Source of the DNA: Martinezella rhizogenes
GTDB lineage: Bacteria > Pseudomonadota > Alphaproteobacteria > Rhizobiales > Rhizobiaceae
Assembly: GCF_007002745.1 (NCBI RefSeq)
Contig: NZ_SGNY01000001.1
Coordinates: 434,001 to 498,000, forward strand
Reading direction: 5' to 3'
DNA length: 64,000 nt
Part shown: in pieces, positions 47,627 to 57,535 of the stretch
Position numbering within the stretch: the first letter of the stretch is position 1
Layout: every line of letters begins with the position of its first letter
Program-made: the position numbers and the translations under genes
The notes under the pieces: model-generated
The model's database searches: none
Told to the model about the DNA's origin: nothing
Seen by the model: only the letters and a program-made list of their open reading frames with translations

Positions 47627-47654
47627 CTTATACCCATTTTTGCCCGGAATGCAA
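47627..47654 (-). promoter_or_regulatory. Candidate promoter of the rpsF cluster
   Basis: On the minus strand TTGCAT, 16 bases, TATAAG. This is the best sigma-70-like pair in the 292 bp between rpsF and the reductase stop. Confidence 0.5.
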
Positions 47655-47687
47655 GGACACAGGGTAAAAAAGCGCGCCGTGATGGTG

Positions 47688-48731
47688 TCAGATCGCCATC
47701 GGATACTTGCGATGGATCGCCGCGATCCCTTTGAGCACGTCATCCGACAAGGTCACGTCGGCGGCGGCAATATCCGCCTTCAGCTGTTCCATTGTTGTCG
47801 CGCCGATGATCACTGAAGCCATGAAGGGGCGGGTGAGGCAGAAGGCGATGGCGAGTTGTGCCGGATCGATGCCATGCTCGGCGGAAAGCTCCAGATAGGC
47901 TTTGACCGGCGATTCCTGATGTGGCTGCAGGCGGCCGCCGAGCTCCCTGTTGATGGTGCCGCGGGATCCCGCCGGGTAGGCGCCGTTCTGGTATTTGCCG
48001 GTGAGAAGCCCGGCCGCCAGTGGCGAATAGGCGAGCAGACCGACATCCTCGTGATGGGCGACTTCCGACATGTCCAGATCGAAGCTGCGATAGAGCAGGT
48101 TATATTCGTTCTGGATGGTGGCGACACGTGGCAGGCTGCGGGCCTCGGCGATGTCGATATATTTCTGTGTGCCCCAGGCGCTTTCGTTGGAAAGGCCGAT
48201 GGCGCGGATCTTGCCAGCTTTCACCAATTCGCCGAGCGTATCGAGCTTTTCGGTAATTTCAGCGAGCGTGCGCACCTTGTCCTGACCGGAGGCATCGAAA
48301 CCCCAGGCGCCGCGGAAGTGATAGGTGCCGCGATTCGGCCAGTGAATCTGGTAAAGGTCGATATAATCGGTCTTCAGGCGCTTGAGGCTGGTATCGACGG
48401 CCTCGCGGATGGCGGCGGCATCGATATCGCGGCCACCGCGAATGTAATCGCGCCCCGAGCCGGCAACCTTGGTGGCGAGCACGACCTGATCACGCTTGCC
48501 GGTCCTTTCGAACCATGTGCCGATATATTCTTCCGTCCGCCCCTGGGTTTCGGCGGAAACGGGGGTGGTGGGGTAAAGCTCGGCCGTATCGAAGAAATTG
48601 ACGCCGTTCTCGATGGCGTAGTCCATCTGCCCATGGGCATCGGCTTCGGTATTCTGCGTGCCCCACGTCATGGTGCCAAGGCAAATTTCGGACACGGAAA
48701 TACCCGTGCGGCCCAATAGTCTCTGTTTCAT
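47688..48731 (-). CDS. Aldo/keto reductase (Tas-like)
   Basis: 347 residues from ATG 48731. Catalytic set Asp (NFFDTAELYP), Tyr (ELYP), Lys (ATKVAG) and His (YQIHWPNR) present; NADPH-binding VIIGATTMEQLKADIAA near the end. The NTEADAHGQMDYAIENGVNFFDTAE layout fits the Tas/YghZ side of the family. Substrate unknown. Divergent from fabD. Confidence 0.88.
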   Translation of the reverse strand: MKQRLLGRTGISVSEICLGTMTWGTQNTEADAHGQMDYAIENGVNFFDTAELYPTTPVSAETQGRTEEYIGTWFERTGKRDQVVLATKVAGSGRDYIRGGRDIDAAAIREAVDTSLKRLKTDYIDLYQIHWPNRGTYHFRGAWGFDASGQDKVRTLAEITEKLDTLGELVKAGKIRAIGLSNESAWGTQKYIDIAEARSLPRVATIQNEYNLLYRSFDLDMSEVAHHEDVGLLAYSPLAAGLLTGKYQNGAYPAGSRGTINRELGGRLQPHQESPVKAYLELSAEHGIDPAQLAIAFCLTRPFMASVIIGATTMEQLKADIAAADVTLSDDVLKGIAAIHRKYPMAI

Positions 48732-48845
48732 GGAAATGTTCCGGTGCTTGGCGAGATGTTTTGAAGGGTGGCATGAAAGTAATCGGGAATTGCCGCAGTG
48801 CAAGAAAAAATATGACTAAAAGAAAGGCTGAATAGGGTGGCAAAA

Positions 48846-48870
48846 CCCTGCGGATGCGCCTGCCGCAGGG
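48846..48870. other. Inverted repeat in the AKR/fabD promoter region
   Basis: CCCTGCGG and CCGCAGGG, perfect 8-bp arms 9 bases apart, 83 bp before fabD. A TTGACA hexamer follows at 48880, with a weak AATGGA 17 bases later: possible fabD promoter with an operator-like site. Confidence 0.35.
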
Positions 48871-48952
48871 CGTCAAGTCTTGACACCGCTGGCCGGAATG
48901 TGAATGGAAGTCGCTGGAATAAAGGCAAGCCAGACAAGAAGGACCACATCCC

Positions 48953-49897
48953 ATGGGTATTGCATTCACATTTCCCGGTCAGGGAAGCCAGGCCGTCGGC
49001 ATGGGCAAGGAGCTTGCCGATACCTACGTCGAGGCGCGCGCCGTGTTCGAGGAAGTGGACGAGGCGCTTGGCCAGAAGCTTTCCGATATCATGTGGAACG
49101 GCCCGGAAGAGACGCTGACGCTGACGGCAAACGCCCAGCCGGCACTCATGGCCGTGTCCATGGCGGTCATGCGCGTTCTCGAAGCGCGCGGTCTGAAGCT
49201 TTCCGACGCTATCTCCTATGTCGCCGGCCATTCGCTTGGTGAATATTCGGCGCTCTGTGCTGCCGGCACGTTTTCGATTGCCGATACCGCGCGGCTTCTG
49301 CGCATCCGCGGCAACGCCATGCAGGCCGCAGTGCCGGTCGGCGAAGGCGCCATGGCAGCGATCATCGGGCTGGAACATGATGCGGTTTCGGCAATCTGCG
49401 AGGAGGCCGGCATTCTCGGCGTCTGCCAGATCGCCAATGATAATGGCGGCGGCCAGCTGGTCATCTCCGGCTCCAAGGCCGCTGTCGAGAAAGCCGCCGC
49501 GATCGCTTCCGAAAAAGGCGCCAAGCGCGCCATCATGCTGCCGGTTTCCGCGCCCTTCCACTCGGCGCTGATGGCGCCGGCTGCGGAAGCGATGCGCGAG
49601 GCGCTGGCCAAGGTCGAAAAGAAGGCGCCCGTCGTGCCCGTCATCGCCAATGTGCGCGCCGCGCCGGTTTCCGATGCCGACGAGATCGCCGCCCTGCTGG
49701 TCGAACAGGTGACGGGTCAGGTGCGCTGGCGCGAAACGGTTGAGTGGTTCGCCGCCAACAATGTCACGCAGCTTTACGAGATCGGCTCCGGCAAGGTGCT
49801 GACGGGCCTTGCCCGCCGTATCGACAAGACGGTGAACGGCGTTGCCGTCAACGGTGCAGCCGATATCGACCAGCTTCTTGCCACTCTTATCGGCTGA
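48953..49897 (+). CDS. fabD: Malonyl-CoA:ACP transacylase
   Basis: 314 residues with GQGSQ (9-13), catalytic S94 in GHSLGEYSA and His in SAPFHSALM. Moves malonyl from CoA to ACP, first step of fatty acid synthesis. First gene of the fabD-fabG-acpP-fabF series on this strand. Confidence 0.97.
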   Translation: MGIAFTFPGQGSQAVGMGKELADTYVEARAVFEEVDEALGQKLSDIMWNGPEETLTLTANAQPALMAVSMAVMRVLEARGLKLSDAISYVAGHSLGEYSALCAAGTFSIADTARLLRIRGNAMQAAVPVGEGAMAAIIGLEHDAVSAICEEAGILGVCQIANDNGGGQLVISGSKAAVEKAAAIASEKGAKRAIMLPVSAPFHSALMAPAAEAMREALAKVEKKAPVVPVIANVRAAPVSDADEIAALLVEQVTGQVRWRETVEWFAANNVTQLYEIGSGKVLTGLARRIDKTVNGVAVNGAADIDQLLATLIG

Positions 49898-49993
49898 GAC
49901 GGGCTTCGCCCCGCAACGGCTTTATTTTTGACAATTCCCGACGCAGAACCGCAAAAAGCTCCTGCAGGATTTGCTCTAAAGAAGGAACGGACC

Positions 49994-50731
49994 ATGTTAG
50001 ATCTGACAGGCCGCAAGGCTCTCGTAACCGGCGCGACCGGTGGCATCGGCGAAGAAATCGCCCGCCTTCTGCACAAACAGGGCGCAACCGTCGGCCTGCA
50101 TGGCACGCGCGTCGAAAAGCTCGAGGCGCTGGCGGCGGAACTTGGCGATCGCGTCAAGATTTTCCCGGCTAACCTTGCCGACCGCGCCGAGGTCAAGGCT
50201 CTCGGCGAAAAGGCCGAAGCCGAGCTGGAAGGCGTCGATATTCTCGTCAACAATGCCGGCATCACCAAGGACGGTCTCTTCGTGCGCATGAGCGACGAGG
50301 ACTGGGACAACGTCATCGAAGTGAACCTGACCGCGATGTTCCGCCTGACGCGTGAGCTGACGCATCCGATGATGCGCCGCCGTTTCGGCCGCATCATCAA
50401 CATCACCTCCATCGTCGGTGTCACCGGCAATCCCGGCCAGGCCAATTATTGCGCCTCCAAGGCCGGCATGATCGGTTTTTCGAAGTCGCTGGCGCAGGAA
50501 ATCGCCACCCGCAACGTCACCGTCAACTGCGTGGCTCCGGGCTTCATCGAAAGCGCCATGACCGGCAAGCTGAACGACAAGCAGAAAGACGCCATCATGG
50601 GCGCCATCCCCATGAAGCGCATGGGCACCGGCGCTGAAGTCGCCTCCGCCGTTCTTTATCTGGCTTCCAATGAAGCCGCCTACATGACCGGCCAGACCCT
50701 GCACGTCAACGGCGGCATGGCGATGATCTGA
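49994..50731 (+). CDS. fabG: 3-oxoacyl-ACP reductase
   Basis: 245 residues from ATG 49994 (GAAGGA site). Classical SDR with TGATGGIG (12-19) and the catalytic N111, S139, Y152 and K156. Reduces 3-oxoacyl-ACP with NADPH. 96 bp after fabD; a short hairpin follows the fabD stop. Confidence 0.97.
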   Translation: MLDLTGRKALVTGATGGIGEEIARLLHKQGATVGLHGTRVEKLEALAAELGDRVKIFPANLADRAEVKALGEKAEAELEGVDILVNNAGITKDGLFVRMSDEDWDNVIEVNLTAMFRLTRELTHPMMRRRFGRIINITSIVGVTGNPGQANYCASKAGMIGFSKSLAQEIATRNVTVNCVAPGFIESAMTGKLNDKQKDAIMGAIPMKRMGTGAEVASAVLYLASNEAAYMTGQTLHVNGGMAMI

Positions 50732-51080
50732 CGCGCTTCCAGCCGTCATGAAAAGGATTGCGGCGCTATTTCAGCACCTTCTTGGGTAGCTCGCGCCGCA
50801 AGGCTCCGCCGACCGGTTTCCGGCTAAATTGCCTGTCATACGCTGTGCTTAGCGCGTTTTCAGGCTTTTCGACCGATTGAAACCGTGTTAAGCGGGCCAA
50901 GACTGTGAACAGTCGTCCCGGAGAGACAGGAAGCCGTTGCGATTTTGCGTGACGATGTCTAGCTTGGACCGGGTTGAACGGGTTTGCCAGCGGTGCCGGA
51001 TTTGAACGGCGCATGAGGGCTTCTAACAGGGCAGGGTGCCGCAAGGCATTCCCTTCAAAATAAAGGTCGAGGAAACCGAC
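50732..51080. promoter_or_regulatory. Long region upstream of acpP
   Basis: 349 bp with no gene. A 9-bp inverted repeat (TTGCGGCGC at 50758, GCGCCGCAA at 50793) just after fabG may end its message. The rest most likely holds the strong acpP promoter; TTGCGA-N17-TAGCTT at 50937-50965 is a weak candidate. Confidence 0.4.
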
Positions 51081-51317
51081 ATGAGCGATATCGCAGAACG
51101 CGTAAAGAAAATTGTAATTGATCATCTTGGCGTTGACGCCGACAAGGTTGTCGAAGGCGCCAGCTTCATTGACGATCTGGGCGCTGATTCGCTCGACACC
51201 GTTGAACTGGTCATGGCTTTCGAAGAAGAATTCGGCGTTGAAATTCCCGACGACGCAGCTGACTCGATCCTGACCGTTGGCGACGCCGTCAAGTTCATCG
51301 AGAAGGCCCAGGCCTGA
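51081..51317 (+). CDS. acpP: Acyl carrier protein
   Basis: 78 residues, very acidic; S37 in [12 protein letters not shown] takes the phosphopantetheine arm. Preceded by GAGGAAACCGAC. Carries growing chains between FabD, FabG, FabF and others. Two strong hairpins follow, fitting an abundant short message. Confidence 0.98.
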   Translation: MSDIAERVKKIVIDHLGVDADKVVEGASFIDDLGADSLDTVELVMAFEEEFGVEIPDDAADSILTVGDAVKFIEKAQA

Positions 51318-51326
51318 TCGACCTTC

Positions 51327-51385
51327 ATGGGGGAGGTGCAATATCCTCCCCATCTTGGCCCGGCTCGTCCGGGCCAATGTTTTAT
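51327..51385 (+). terminator. Two consecutive hairpins after acpP
   Basis: First: ATGGGGGAGG / CCTCCCCAT (one bulge), loop TGCAATAT. Second: TTGGCCCGG / CCGGGCCAA, 9 perfect pairs, loop CTCGT, then TGTTTTAT. The second is a rho-independent terminator; the first may protect the 3' end. Confidence 0.8.
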
Positions 51386-51569
51386 AGAGAGACGGTACGT
51401 GCCCGAACCGGCGCGCGTTCCAGGCTCTGCATAAGTTCCCCGGCCGGAAACGGTGCGCGGCGAAAATTATGCGGACATTTGAAATGCTGCAGCGTCTCGC
51501 AAACGTCAGTCCATGGCGTCCGGCATTGCAGAAAAGACCGATGATTTGGATAAGGGCGGAGCATTGGCG

Positions 51570-52832
51570 ATGAGGCGTGTCGTTATCACCGGTACCGGCA
51601 TGGTATCTCCTCTTGGATGTGGAACGGAAGTCACCTGGGAAAGGCTGCTCGCCGGCCAGAATGGCGCCCGTCTCGTGACTGAATTCGAAGTCGAGGACCT
51701 GCCCGCAAAGATCGCCTGCCGCATTCCCGTCGGTGACGGTTCCAATGGCACGTTCAATGCAGATGACTGGATGGAGCCCAAGGAACAGCGCAAGATCGAT
51801 CCTTTCATCCTGTACGGCATGGCCGCCGCCGACATGGCGCTTGCCGATGCGGACTGGCATCCGGAAACGGATGAGGACCAGATCGCGACAGGCGTGCTGA
51901 TCGGCTCCGGCATCGGCGGCCTGGAAGGCATTGTCGAGGCGGGTTATACGCTGCGCGACAAGGGCCCGCGCCGCATTTCACCATTTTTCATTCCCGGCCG
52001 TCTGATCAATCTCGTATCCGGCCAGGTTTCCATCCGCCACAAGCTGCGCGGACCGAATCATTCCGTGGTAACGGCCTGCTCGACCGGTGCGCATGCCATT
52101 GGCGACGCCGCCCGGCTGATCGCGCTTGGCGATGCCGACGTCATGGTTGCCGGTGGTGCCGAATCGCCGGTCTGCCGCATCGCGCTTGCCGGTTTTGCCG
52201 CCTGCAAGGCGCTTTCCACTCAGCACAATGACGACCCGCAGAAGGCATCCCGCCCCTATGACCGCGACCGCGACGGTTTCGTCATGGGTGAGGGCGCAGG
52301 CATCGTCGTTCTGGAAGAGCTGGAACATGCCAGGGCGCGCGGCGCGAAGATTTACGCCGAAGTCGTTGGTTATGGCCTTTCCGGTGATGCCTACCACATC
52401 ACGGCCCCGTCCGAGGACGGCGAAGGCGCCTATCGCTGCATGTTGATGGCGCTGAAGCGCGCTGGTCTTACGCCTGACGATATCGACTACATCAACGCCC
52501 ACGGCACCTCCACCATGGCCGATACGATCGAGCTTGGCGCAGTCGAGCGGCTTGTCGGCGATTCGGCCTCGAAGATCTCCATGTCTTCCACCAAGTCGGC
52601 CACCGGCCATCTGCTGGGTGCGGCGGGTGCGATCGAAGCGATTTTCGCCACGCTCGCGATCCGTGACAACATCGTTCCGCCGACGCTGAACCTCGACAAT
52701 CCCGATGTCGAGACGAAGATCGATCTGGTGCCGCACAAGGCGCGCAAGCGGCAGGTCAATGTGGCGCTCTCGAACTCTTTCGGTTTCGGCGGCACCAACG
52801 CCTCTCTCGTGTTGCGTCGTTACGAAGCATAA
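51570..52832 (+). CDS. fabF: 3-oxoacyl-ACP synthase II
   Basis: 420 residues from ATG 51570 (MRRVVITGTGMVSPLG; GGCGGAG upstream). Catalytic C170 in TACSTGAHAIG, and two His in NAHGTSTMAD and ATGHLLGAAG. Elongates acyl-ACP. Own promoter is likely because a terminator lies 185 bp upstream. Confidence 0.97.
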   Translation: MRRVVITGTGMVSPLGCGTEVTWERLLAGQNGARLVTEFEVEDLPAKIACRIPVGDGSNGTFNADDWMEPKEQRKIDPFILYGMAAADMALADADWHPETDEDQIATGVLIGSGIGGLEGIVEAGYTLRDKGPRRISPFFIPGRLINLVSGQVSIRHKLRGPNHSVVTACSTGAHAIGDAARLIALGDADVMVAGGAESPVCRIALAGFAACKALSTQHNDDPQKASRPYDRDRDGFVMGEGAGIVVLEELEHARARGAKIYAEVVGYGLSGDAYHITAPSEDGEGAYRCMLMALKRAGLTPDDIDYINAHGTSTMADTIELGAVERLVGDSASKISMSSTKSATGHLLGAAGAIEAIFATLAIRDNIVPPTLNLDNPDVETKIDLVPHKARKRQVNVALSNSFGFGGTNASLVLRRYEA

Positions 52833-53160
52833 TTGCGGCGGCGGCTTGCCGCCGCTGGCGCCCTCCCACCGGGTGCTGACAAAGGACGTTCTTTCCTTTG
52901 AAGAACGCATTGCGGCTTGCGAAAGCCATTCCGGTTTTCGCGCCGATATTGTAGTCGTTTATGGGAAGCGTTTGCCGGTTCGGGGTGATTTCCGGCCGCA
53001 GGCTGCTTCCTCCATCGGCTTTGTCCGAAACGATGTTCGTGAAGCGGAATAGCAAGCCTTCACGATATCTCTATGTGGTGCAGGAAGATATTCCGAACCT
53101 GTTTTTGCCGCATTACCTGCGCAAAAAGCGCTGACAACGCCGAACTGAAAAGGACCGACG
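52833..53160. other. Intergenic fabF-mltG with strong hairpin
   Basis: 328 bp. Directly after the fabF stop lies GCGGCGGC / GCCGCCGC with a 5-base loop (52835-52855), no T run. I see no gene or repeat in the rest; a weak run of open frames on both strands lacks start signals. Confidence 0.5.
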
Positions 53161-54381
53161 GTGAGCGACACGAACCAGAACAGCCAGGGACCATACGGAC
53201 AGAACGGCGCGGGCGAATCCAATCGCGGCCCGATCATTCCGAAATCCCCAACCGAGGCGCTGCGCCCGGAAAAGGTGCCGGCCCCGCCGAAGCGCTCCCG
53301 CAAGGCCCATGGCCAGCTGGTGATCTTCCTGAATTTTCTGATGACGCTTGCGGTTGCCGTCTGTGTCCTGGCCATTGCCGCTTTCTATTACATGATCAAT
53401 GCGTTCCAGGAGCCCGGTCCGCTTCAGACGAACACACATTTCACGGTGCGCAACGGCGCTGGCATTATCGAGATTGCCAATAATCTCGAGCGCAACGACG
53501 TCGTTTCGAATGCCCGCATTTTCCGCCTGATGACCGGCAGCTACCTGCAGAAGGACCAGACGCTGAAGGCGGGTGAATATGAGATCAAGGCCGGCGCATC
53601 GATGAAGGACATCATGATGCTGCTGGAATCGGGCAAGTCGATCCTTTATTCCGTGTCGCTGCCCGAAGGTCTGACCGTCAAGCAGATGTTCGCGCGCCTT
53701 GCCGCAGACGAGGTACTGGATGGCGAATTGCCCTCCGCCCTGCCGGAAGAGGGTAGCCTGCGCCCCGACACCTATCGCTTTACCCGCGGCACCAAGCGCG
53801 AAGAGATCATCAACCAGATGAGCGCGGCGCAGGACAAGCTGATCGACATGATCTGGGAACGGCGCGACCCCGACCTGCCGATCAAGACCGTCGAGGAATT
53901 CGTCACGCTTGCCTCGATCGTCGAAAAGGAAACCGGCAAGGATGACGAGCGCGCCCATGTCGCCTCCGTCTTCTATAACCGCCTGAAGAAGGGCATGCGC
54001 CTGCAATCCGACCCGACGATCATCTATGGTCTGTTCGGCGGCGACGGCAAACCCTCCGACCGGCCAATCTATCAGTCGGACCTGCAGAAGCAGACGCCGT
54101 TCAACACTTATGTCATCAAGGGCCTGCCGCCGTCTCCCATCGCCAATCCGGGCCGGGCAGCACTTGAGGCGGTTGCCAATCCGTGGCGTACCGACGACCT
54201 TTATTTCGTTGCCGATGGCACGGGCGGCCACGTCTTTGCCAAGACGCTGGACGAGCACAACGCCAATGTCCGCCGCTGGCGCAAGATCGAGGCGGAAAAG
54301 GCGGCAGCCGGCGCCAATCCGGATGTGGCCGTGGATGGCCAGCCGGGCGGCGCAGAGGCGGAAAAACCGACCAACAACTGA
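53161..54381 (+). CDS. mltG: Endolytic murein transglycosylase
   Basis: 406 residues from GTG 53161. Polar N-terminus, single helix (LVIFLNFLMTLAVAVCVLAIAAFYY, 53-77), LysM-like part, and YceG domain with catalytic E255 in LASIVEKETGKDDERAHVASV and GMRLQSDPTIIYG. Cuts nascent glycan strands at the membrane. A C-terminal Ala/Glu-rich tail follows residue 370. Confidence 0.93.
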   Translation: MSDTNQNSQGPYGQNGAGESNRGPIIPKSPTEALRPEKVPAPPKRSRKAHGQLVIFLNFLMTLAVAVCVLAIAAFYYMINAFQEPGPLQTNTHFTVRNGAGIIEIANNLERNDVVSNARIFRLMTGSYLQKDQTLKAGEYEIKAGASMKDIMMLLESGKSILYSVSLPEGLTVKQMFARLAADEVLDGELPSALPEEGSLRPDTYRFTRGTKREEIINQMSAAQDKLIDMIWERRDPDLPIKTVEEFVTLASIVEKETGKDDERAHVASVFYNRLKKGMRLQSDPTIIYGLFGGDGKPSDRPIYQSDLQKQTPFNTYVIKGLPPSPIANPGRAALEAVANPWRTDDLYFVADGTGGHVFAKTLDEHNANVRRWRKIEAEKAAAGANPDVAVDGQPGGAEAEKPTNN

Positions 54382-54394
54382 TTGATGATCCTGA

Positions 54395-54426
54395 CCGGGC
54401 CCTGCCAAACGCGAGGCCCGGTTTTG
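54395..54426 (+). terminator. Terminator after mltG
   Basis: Stem CCGGGCC / GGCCCGG, 13-base loop, then TTTTG. Fourteen bp past the mltG stop and just before yicC. Confidence 0.7.
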
Positions 54427-54453
54427 TACGGCATGACGGGGGGGCTTCCAGAT

Positions 54454-55341
54454 ATGACATTACAATCGATGACCGGCTTTGCGCGCAGCGAAGGAACATC
54501 CGGCCGTTACCGCTGGGCGTGGGAACTGCGCTCGGTAAACGGCAAGGGGCTTGATATGCGCCTGCGCCTGCCGAGCGGTCTGGAAGCGCTGGAAACGGCC
54601 CTGCGGGAAATCGCGGGCGGGCACCTTTCCCGTGGCAACATTCAGGCGGGGTTGACGCTGGCCATTGCGGAAAACCGGCTGGAGGCCGTCATCAATCGTG
54701 ATGCTCTCGCCGCTGTTCTGGCGCTCAAACAAGAGCTTGGCGATATCGTGGAAGACAAGCCGCTGAGTTTTGATACGCTGCTGTCACTGCGCGGCCTCGT
54801 CGATTTTCGCGAGGCGGAAGATGCCGCTGAGGCACAGGCCGAACGCAACGCCGATGTGCTTGCCGGTTTTGCAGTTGCCATCGAGAAGCTGAAGGACATG
54901 CGCGAGCGGGAAGGTGCTTCGCTGTTTGCCATCCTGTCCGGACAGATCGACAGGATCGAGATGCTTGTGGAGCTTATTGAAAATGATCCTTCCCGCCAGC
55001 CGGAACAGATCGCGGCAAGGCTTGCCCAGCAGATCGCCCTGATCGGCGAGGGCATGCACGGGCTCGATCGTGATCGCCTCCACGCCGAGGCGGCGCTGAT
55101 CGCCACCAAGGCGGACCTGCGTGAAGAGCTGGACCGGCTGCGCGCCCATGTGCAGGCGTCGCGCGAGCTTTTGACGATTGGCGGGCCTGTCGGCCGCAAG
55201 CTCGATTTTCTTGCACAGGAATTTAACCGCGAGTCGAATACAATCTGTTCCAAATCGAACGCCAGTGCGGTAACCGCAGCAGGCATAGAGCTGAAAGTGG
55301 TTATCGACCAGTTCCGCGAGCAGGTCCAAAATCTGGAGTAG
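54454..55341 (+). CDS. yicC: YicC family endoribonuclease-like protein
   Basis: 295 residues from ATG 54454 ([14 protein letters not shown], the family start). The C-terminal DUF1732 part has [27 protein letters not shown]. YicC of E. coli is linked to RNA decay. Next to gmk, 5 bp gap, as in many proteobacteria. Upstream ATG at 54433 is also possible. Confidence 0.93.
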   Translation: MTLQSMTGFARSEGTSGRYRWAWELRSVNGKGLDMRLRLPSGLEALETALREIAGGHLSRGNIQAGLTLAIAENRLEAVINRDALAAVLALKQELGDIVEDKPLSFDTLLSLRGLVDFREAEDAAEAQAERNADVLAGFAVAIEKLKDMREREGASLFAILSGQIDRIEMLVELIENDPSRQPEQIAARLAQQIALIGEGMHGLDRDRLHAEAALIATKADLREELDRLRAHVQASRELLTIGGPVGRKLDFLAQEFNRESNTICSKSNASAVTAAGIELKVVIDQFREQVQNLE

Positions 55342-55346
55342 ACCCC

Positions 55347-56009
55347 ATGGCCCCGGTGAATGATTCTCCCGTCACGATTGCCCGCAGAGGGCTGATGCTG
55401 GTGATTTCTTCACCATCGGGCGCAGGCAAATCCACGATTGCCCGCAACCTGCTCGACAAGGACAAGAATATCGGTCTGTCCGTCAGCGTCACGACGCGCC
55501 CGCGCCGCCAGAGCGAGATTGACGGCATCCACTACCATTTCATTTCCAAGCGTGAATTCGAGCGCTTGCGGGATAGCGATGCGCTGCTGGAATGGGCAGA
55601 GGTTCATGGCAATTTTTACGGCACCCCGCGCGGGCCGGTGGAAGACGCCATGGCTGTCGGCCGCGACATGCTGTTTGACATCGACTGGCAGGGCGCCGAG
55701 CAGCTGCAGGACAAGATGAAGGCGGACGTCGTTTCGATCTTCATCCTGCCGCCGACCATGACCGAACTGCAATCGCGCCTGCACCGCCGGGCAGAAGACA
55801 CCGAAGAGGTCATCAAGACGCGCCTCGTCAATTCCCGCGCCGAAATAGAGCACTGGCGCGATTATGACTATGTCATCCTCAACGACGACCTGCAGGCGGC
55901 CTTCGAAGCCGTGGAGGCCATCGTAAAAGCCGAACGCGTCCGCCGCGACCGCCGTCACGGCATGTTCGATTTTGTGCGGGCGCTGCTCGAGGAAGAGCCG
56001 CAGCTCTGA
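55347..56009 (+). CDS. gmk: Guanylate kinase
   Basis: 220 residues: Walker [11 protein letters not shown] (about 17-26), GMP-binding [16 protein letters not shown] and [10 protein letters not shown]. Makes GDP from GMP. The stop is separated from the stop of the convergent esterase gene by a single base. Confidence 0.97.
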   Translation: MAPVNDSPVTIARRGLMLVISSPSGAGKSTIARNLLDKDKNIGLSVSVTTRPRRQSEIDGIHYHFISKREFERLRDSDALLEWAEVHGNFYGTPRGPVEDAMAVGRDMLFDIDWQGAEQLQDKMKADVVSIFILPPTMTELQSRLHRRAEDTEEVIKTRLVNSRAEIEHWRDYDYVILNDDLQAAFEAVEAIVKAERVRRDRRHGMFDFVRALLEEEPQL

Positions 56010-56010
56010 T

Positions 56011-56676
56011 TTACGCTGCGGGTCCACGCGCCAGCCATTGACCGGTCAGTCGCTCGTCCATGGCATCTTCTGCCCATCCATGGCCCGCGTCGATCGTTTC
56101 CAGAATGACCTCCGCACCGGCTGCAGCCAGTTGACCGGCCAGATGCGGGGCATCGGAGGGGTGACGCCGGTCGTCACGGGCGCCCGCAAGCAAAAGTATG
56201 GGATACCCTGCGAGGTTTGGAAGAGGCTGTTCACTCCTCGGAGATAGTGGGCGAAGCAGGATAGCGCCCTTTGACGGATGGCGGTCCTGACATATCGTTT
56301 CAGCCGCAATGATCGCACCGTTCGAATATCCGACGAGAACGGGTCTTTGCCCCGTCTGCTGAAACACGAAGGTGACAAACCGGCATAGTCTGGCAGCTTG
56401 ATGTTTCAGATCGTCGATATCGAGCTGTCTGTCAGGCCTTCTGCGAAAAAACGCGAAGCCATTCTCCCAGGGAACAGCCCCTCTCGGCGCATATAAGACG
56501 CCCTTAGGAAAGGTGGCGCGGCCAAAGGAGATGAGGTCCTCTTCCGTTCGTCCCGATCCATGCAGCAGGACAACCGCGCAGTCGGGTGTTTCGGTGGGAA
56601 CATCGAGCTTGTAGTGAAAACCGGCATTCTCCACGCTTGTTCCTCTAATCGCAGGGTCCACGAACCTGTGTCCCAC
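56011..56676 (-). CDS. Phospholipase/carboxylesterase family hydrolase
   Basis: 221 residues from GTG 56676. LLHGSGRTEEDL oxyanion motif (37-48), S118 in GYSNG, D168/D169 (AGARDD) and H199 (AGHG). It shares the pattern LLHGSG...G-x-SNGA...LLRP with the C-terminal half of the protein at 1862-3430. No signal peptide. Substrate unknown. Follows ksgA by 28 bp. Confidence 0.82.
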   Translation of the reverse strand: MGHRFVDPAIRGTSVENAGFHYKLDVPTETPDCAVVLLHGSGRTEEDLISFGRATFPKGVLYAPRGAVPWENGFAFFRRRPDRQLDIDDLKHQAARLCRFVTFVFQQTGQRPVLVGYSNGAIIAAETICQDRHPSKGAILLRPLSPRSEQPLPNLAGYPILLLAGARDDRRHPSDAPHLAGQLAAAGAEVILETIDAGHGWAEDAMDERLTGQWLARGPAA

Positions 56677-56704
56677 CGTCCAGAACAGTGCATCACAGAG
56701 CGTG

Positions 56705-57535
56705 TTACAGGCAATTCGCCAATGTCACGAATTCCTCCACCGACAGCGTTTCCGCCCGTCGCGTGGGGTCAATGCCCGCTTTTTCCAGCAGCGTTTCGCC
56801 GCCAAGGCTCTTCACGCTCTGGCGCAACATCTTGCGCCGCTGACCGAAGGCGGCCTCGGTCACTTTTTCAAGCTTGGCGACATCGCAAGGCAGCGGCTTG
56901 TCCTTGGGCAGCAGGTGCACGACGGTGGACGTCACCTTCGGCGGCGGGCTGAAGGCCTGCGGTGGCACGTCGAAGGCCATTTCCGATACCGTGCGCCAGC
57001 CGGCGAGAACGCCAAGGCGGCCGTAATGATTGTCGCCTTCCTCAGCCACGATGCGCTGGCCGACTTCCTTCTGGAACATCAGCGTCATGGAGAGCCAGAA
57101 AGGCGGCCACGCTTTTGGCAGAAGCCAGTTGACCAGCAATTGTGTGCCGACATTGTAAGGCAGGTTGGCGATGATACGCACCGGTTCACCGGCGGGAATC
57201 ATCGCCTCGAAATCGGTCTTGAGGGCATCGCCCTCAATCACCTCGAGACGCCCGGGATAATGCGCTTCGATTTCCGCCAGCGCCGGCAGGCAGCGGCTGT
57301 CGCGTTCGACGGCGATGACCTTTTTGGCACCGAGCGAAAGAATGGCGCGGGTGAGGCCGCCAGGTCCCGGGCCGACCTCAATCACCGTCACGCCTTCAAG
57401 CGGCCCCGCTGTCCGGGCGATCTTCTGGGTGAGGTTGAGATCAAACAGGAAGTTCTGCCCAAGGGATTTCTTCGCATCGAGCCCATGGCGCTGGATGACA
57501 TCGCGCAGCGGCGGCAGTCCGTCTATGGCCGCCAT
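56705..57535 (-). CDS. ksgA: 16S rRNA dimethyladenosine transferase
   Basis: 276 residues; SAM motif [14 protein letters not shown] and the NLPYN motif ([10 protein letters not shown]). Dimethylates A1518/A1519 of 16S rRNA. Its ATG overlaps the pdxA stop by one base. Confidence 0.96.
   Translation of the reverse strand: MAAIDGLPPLRDVIQRHGLDAKKSLGQNFLFDLNLTQKIARTAGPLEGVTVIEVGPGPGGLTRAILSLGAKKVIAVERDSRCLPALAEIEAHYPGRLEVIEGDALKTDFEAMIPAGEPVRIIANLPYNVGTQLLVNWLLPKAWPPFWLSMTLMFQKEVGQRIVAEEGDNHYGRLGVLAGWRTVSEMAFDVPPQAFSPPPKVTSTVVHLLPKDKPLPCDVAKLEKVTEAAFGQRRKMLRQSVKSLGGETLLEKAGIDPTRRAETLSVEEFVTLANCL

Noticed and set aside
52705..53052. Open frame of 115 codons over the fabF end and the gap
   Set aside because: Most of it overlaps fabF out of frame; no ribosome site and no family likeness.
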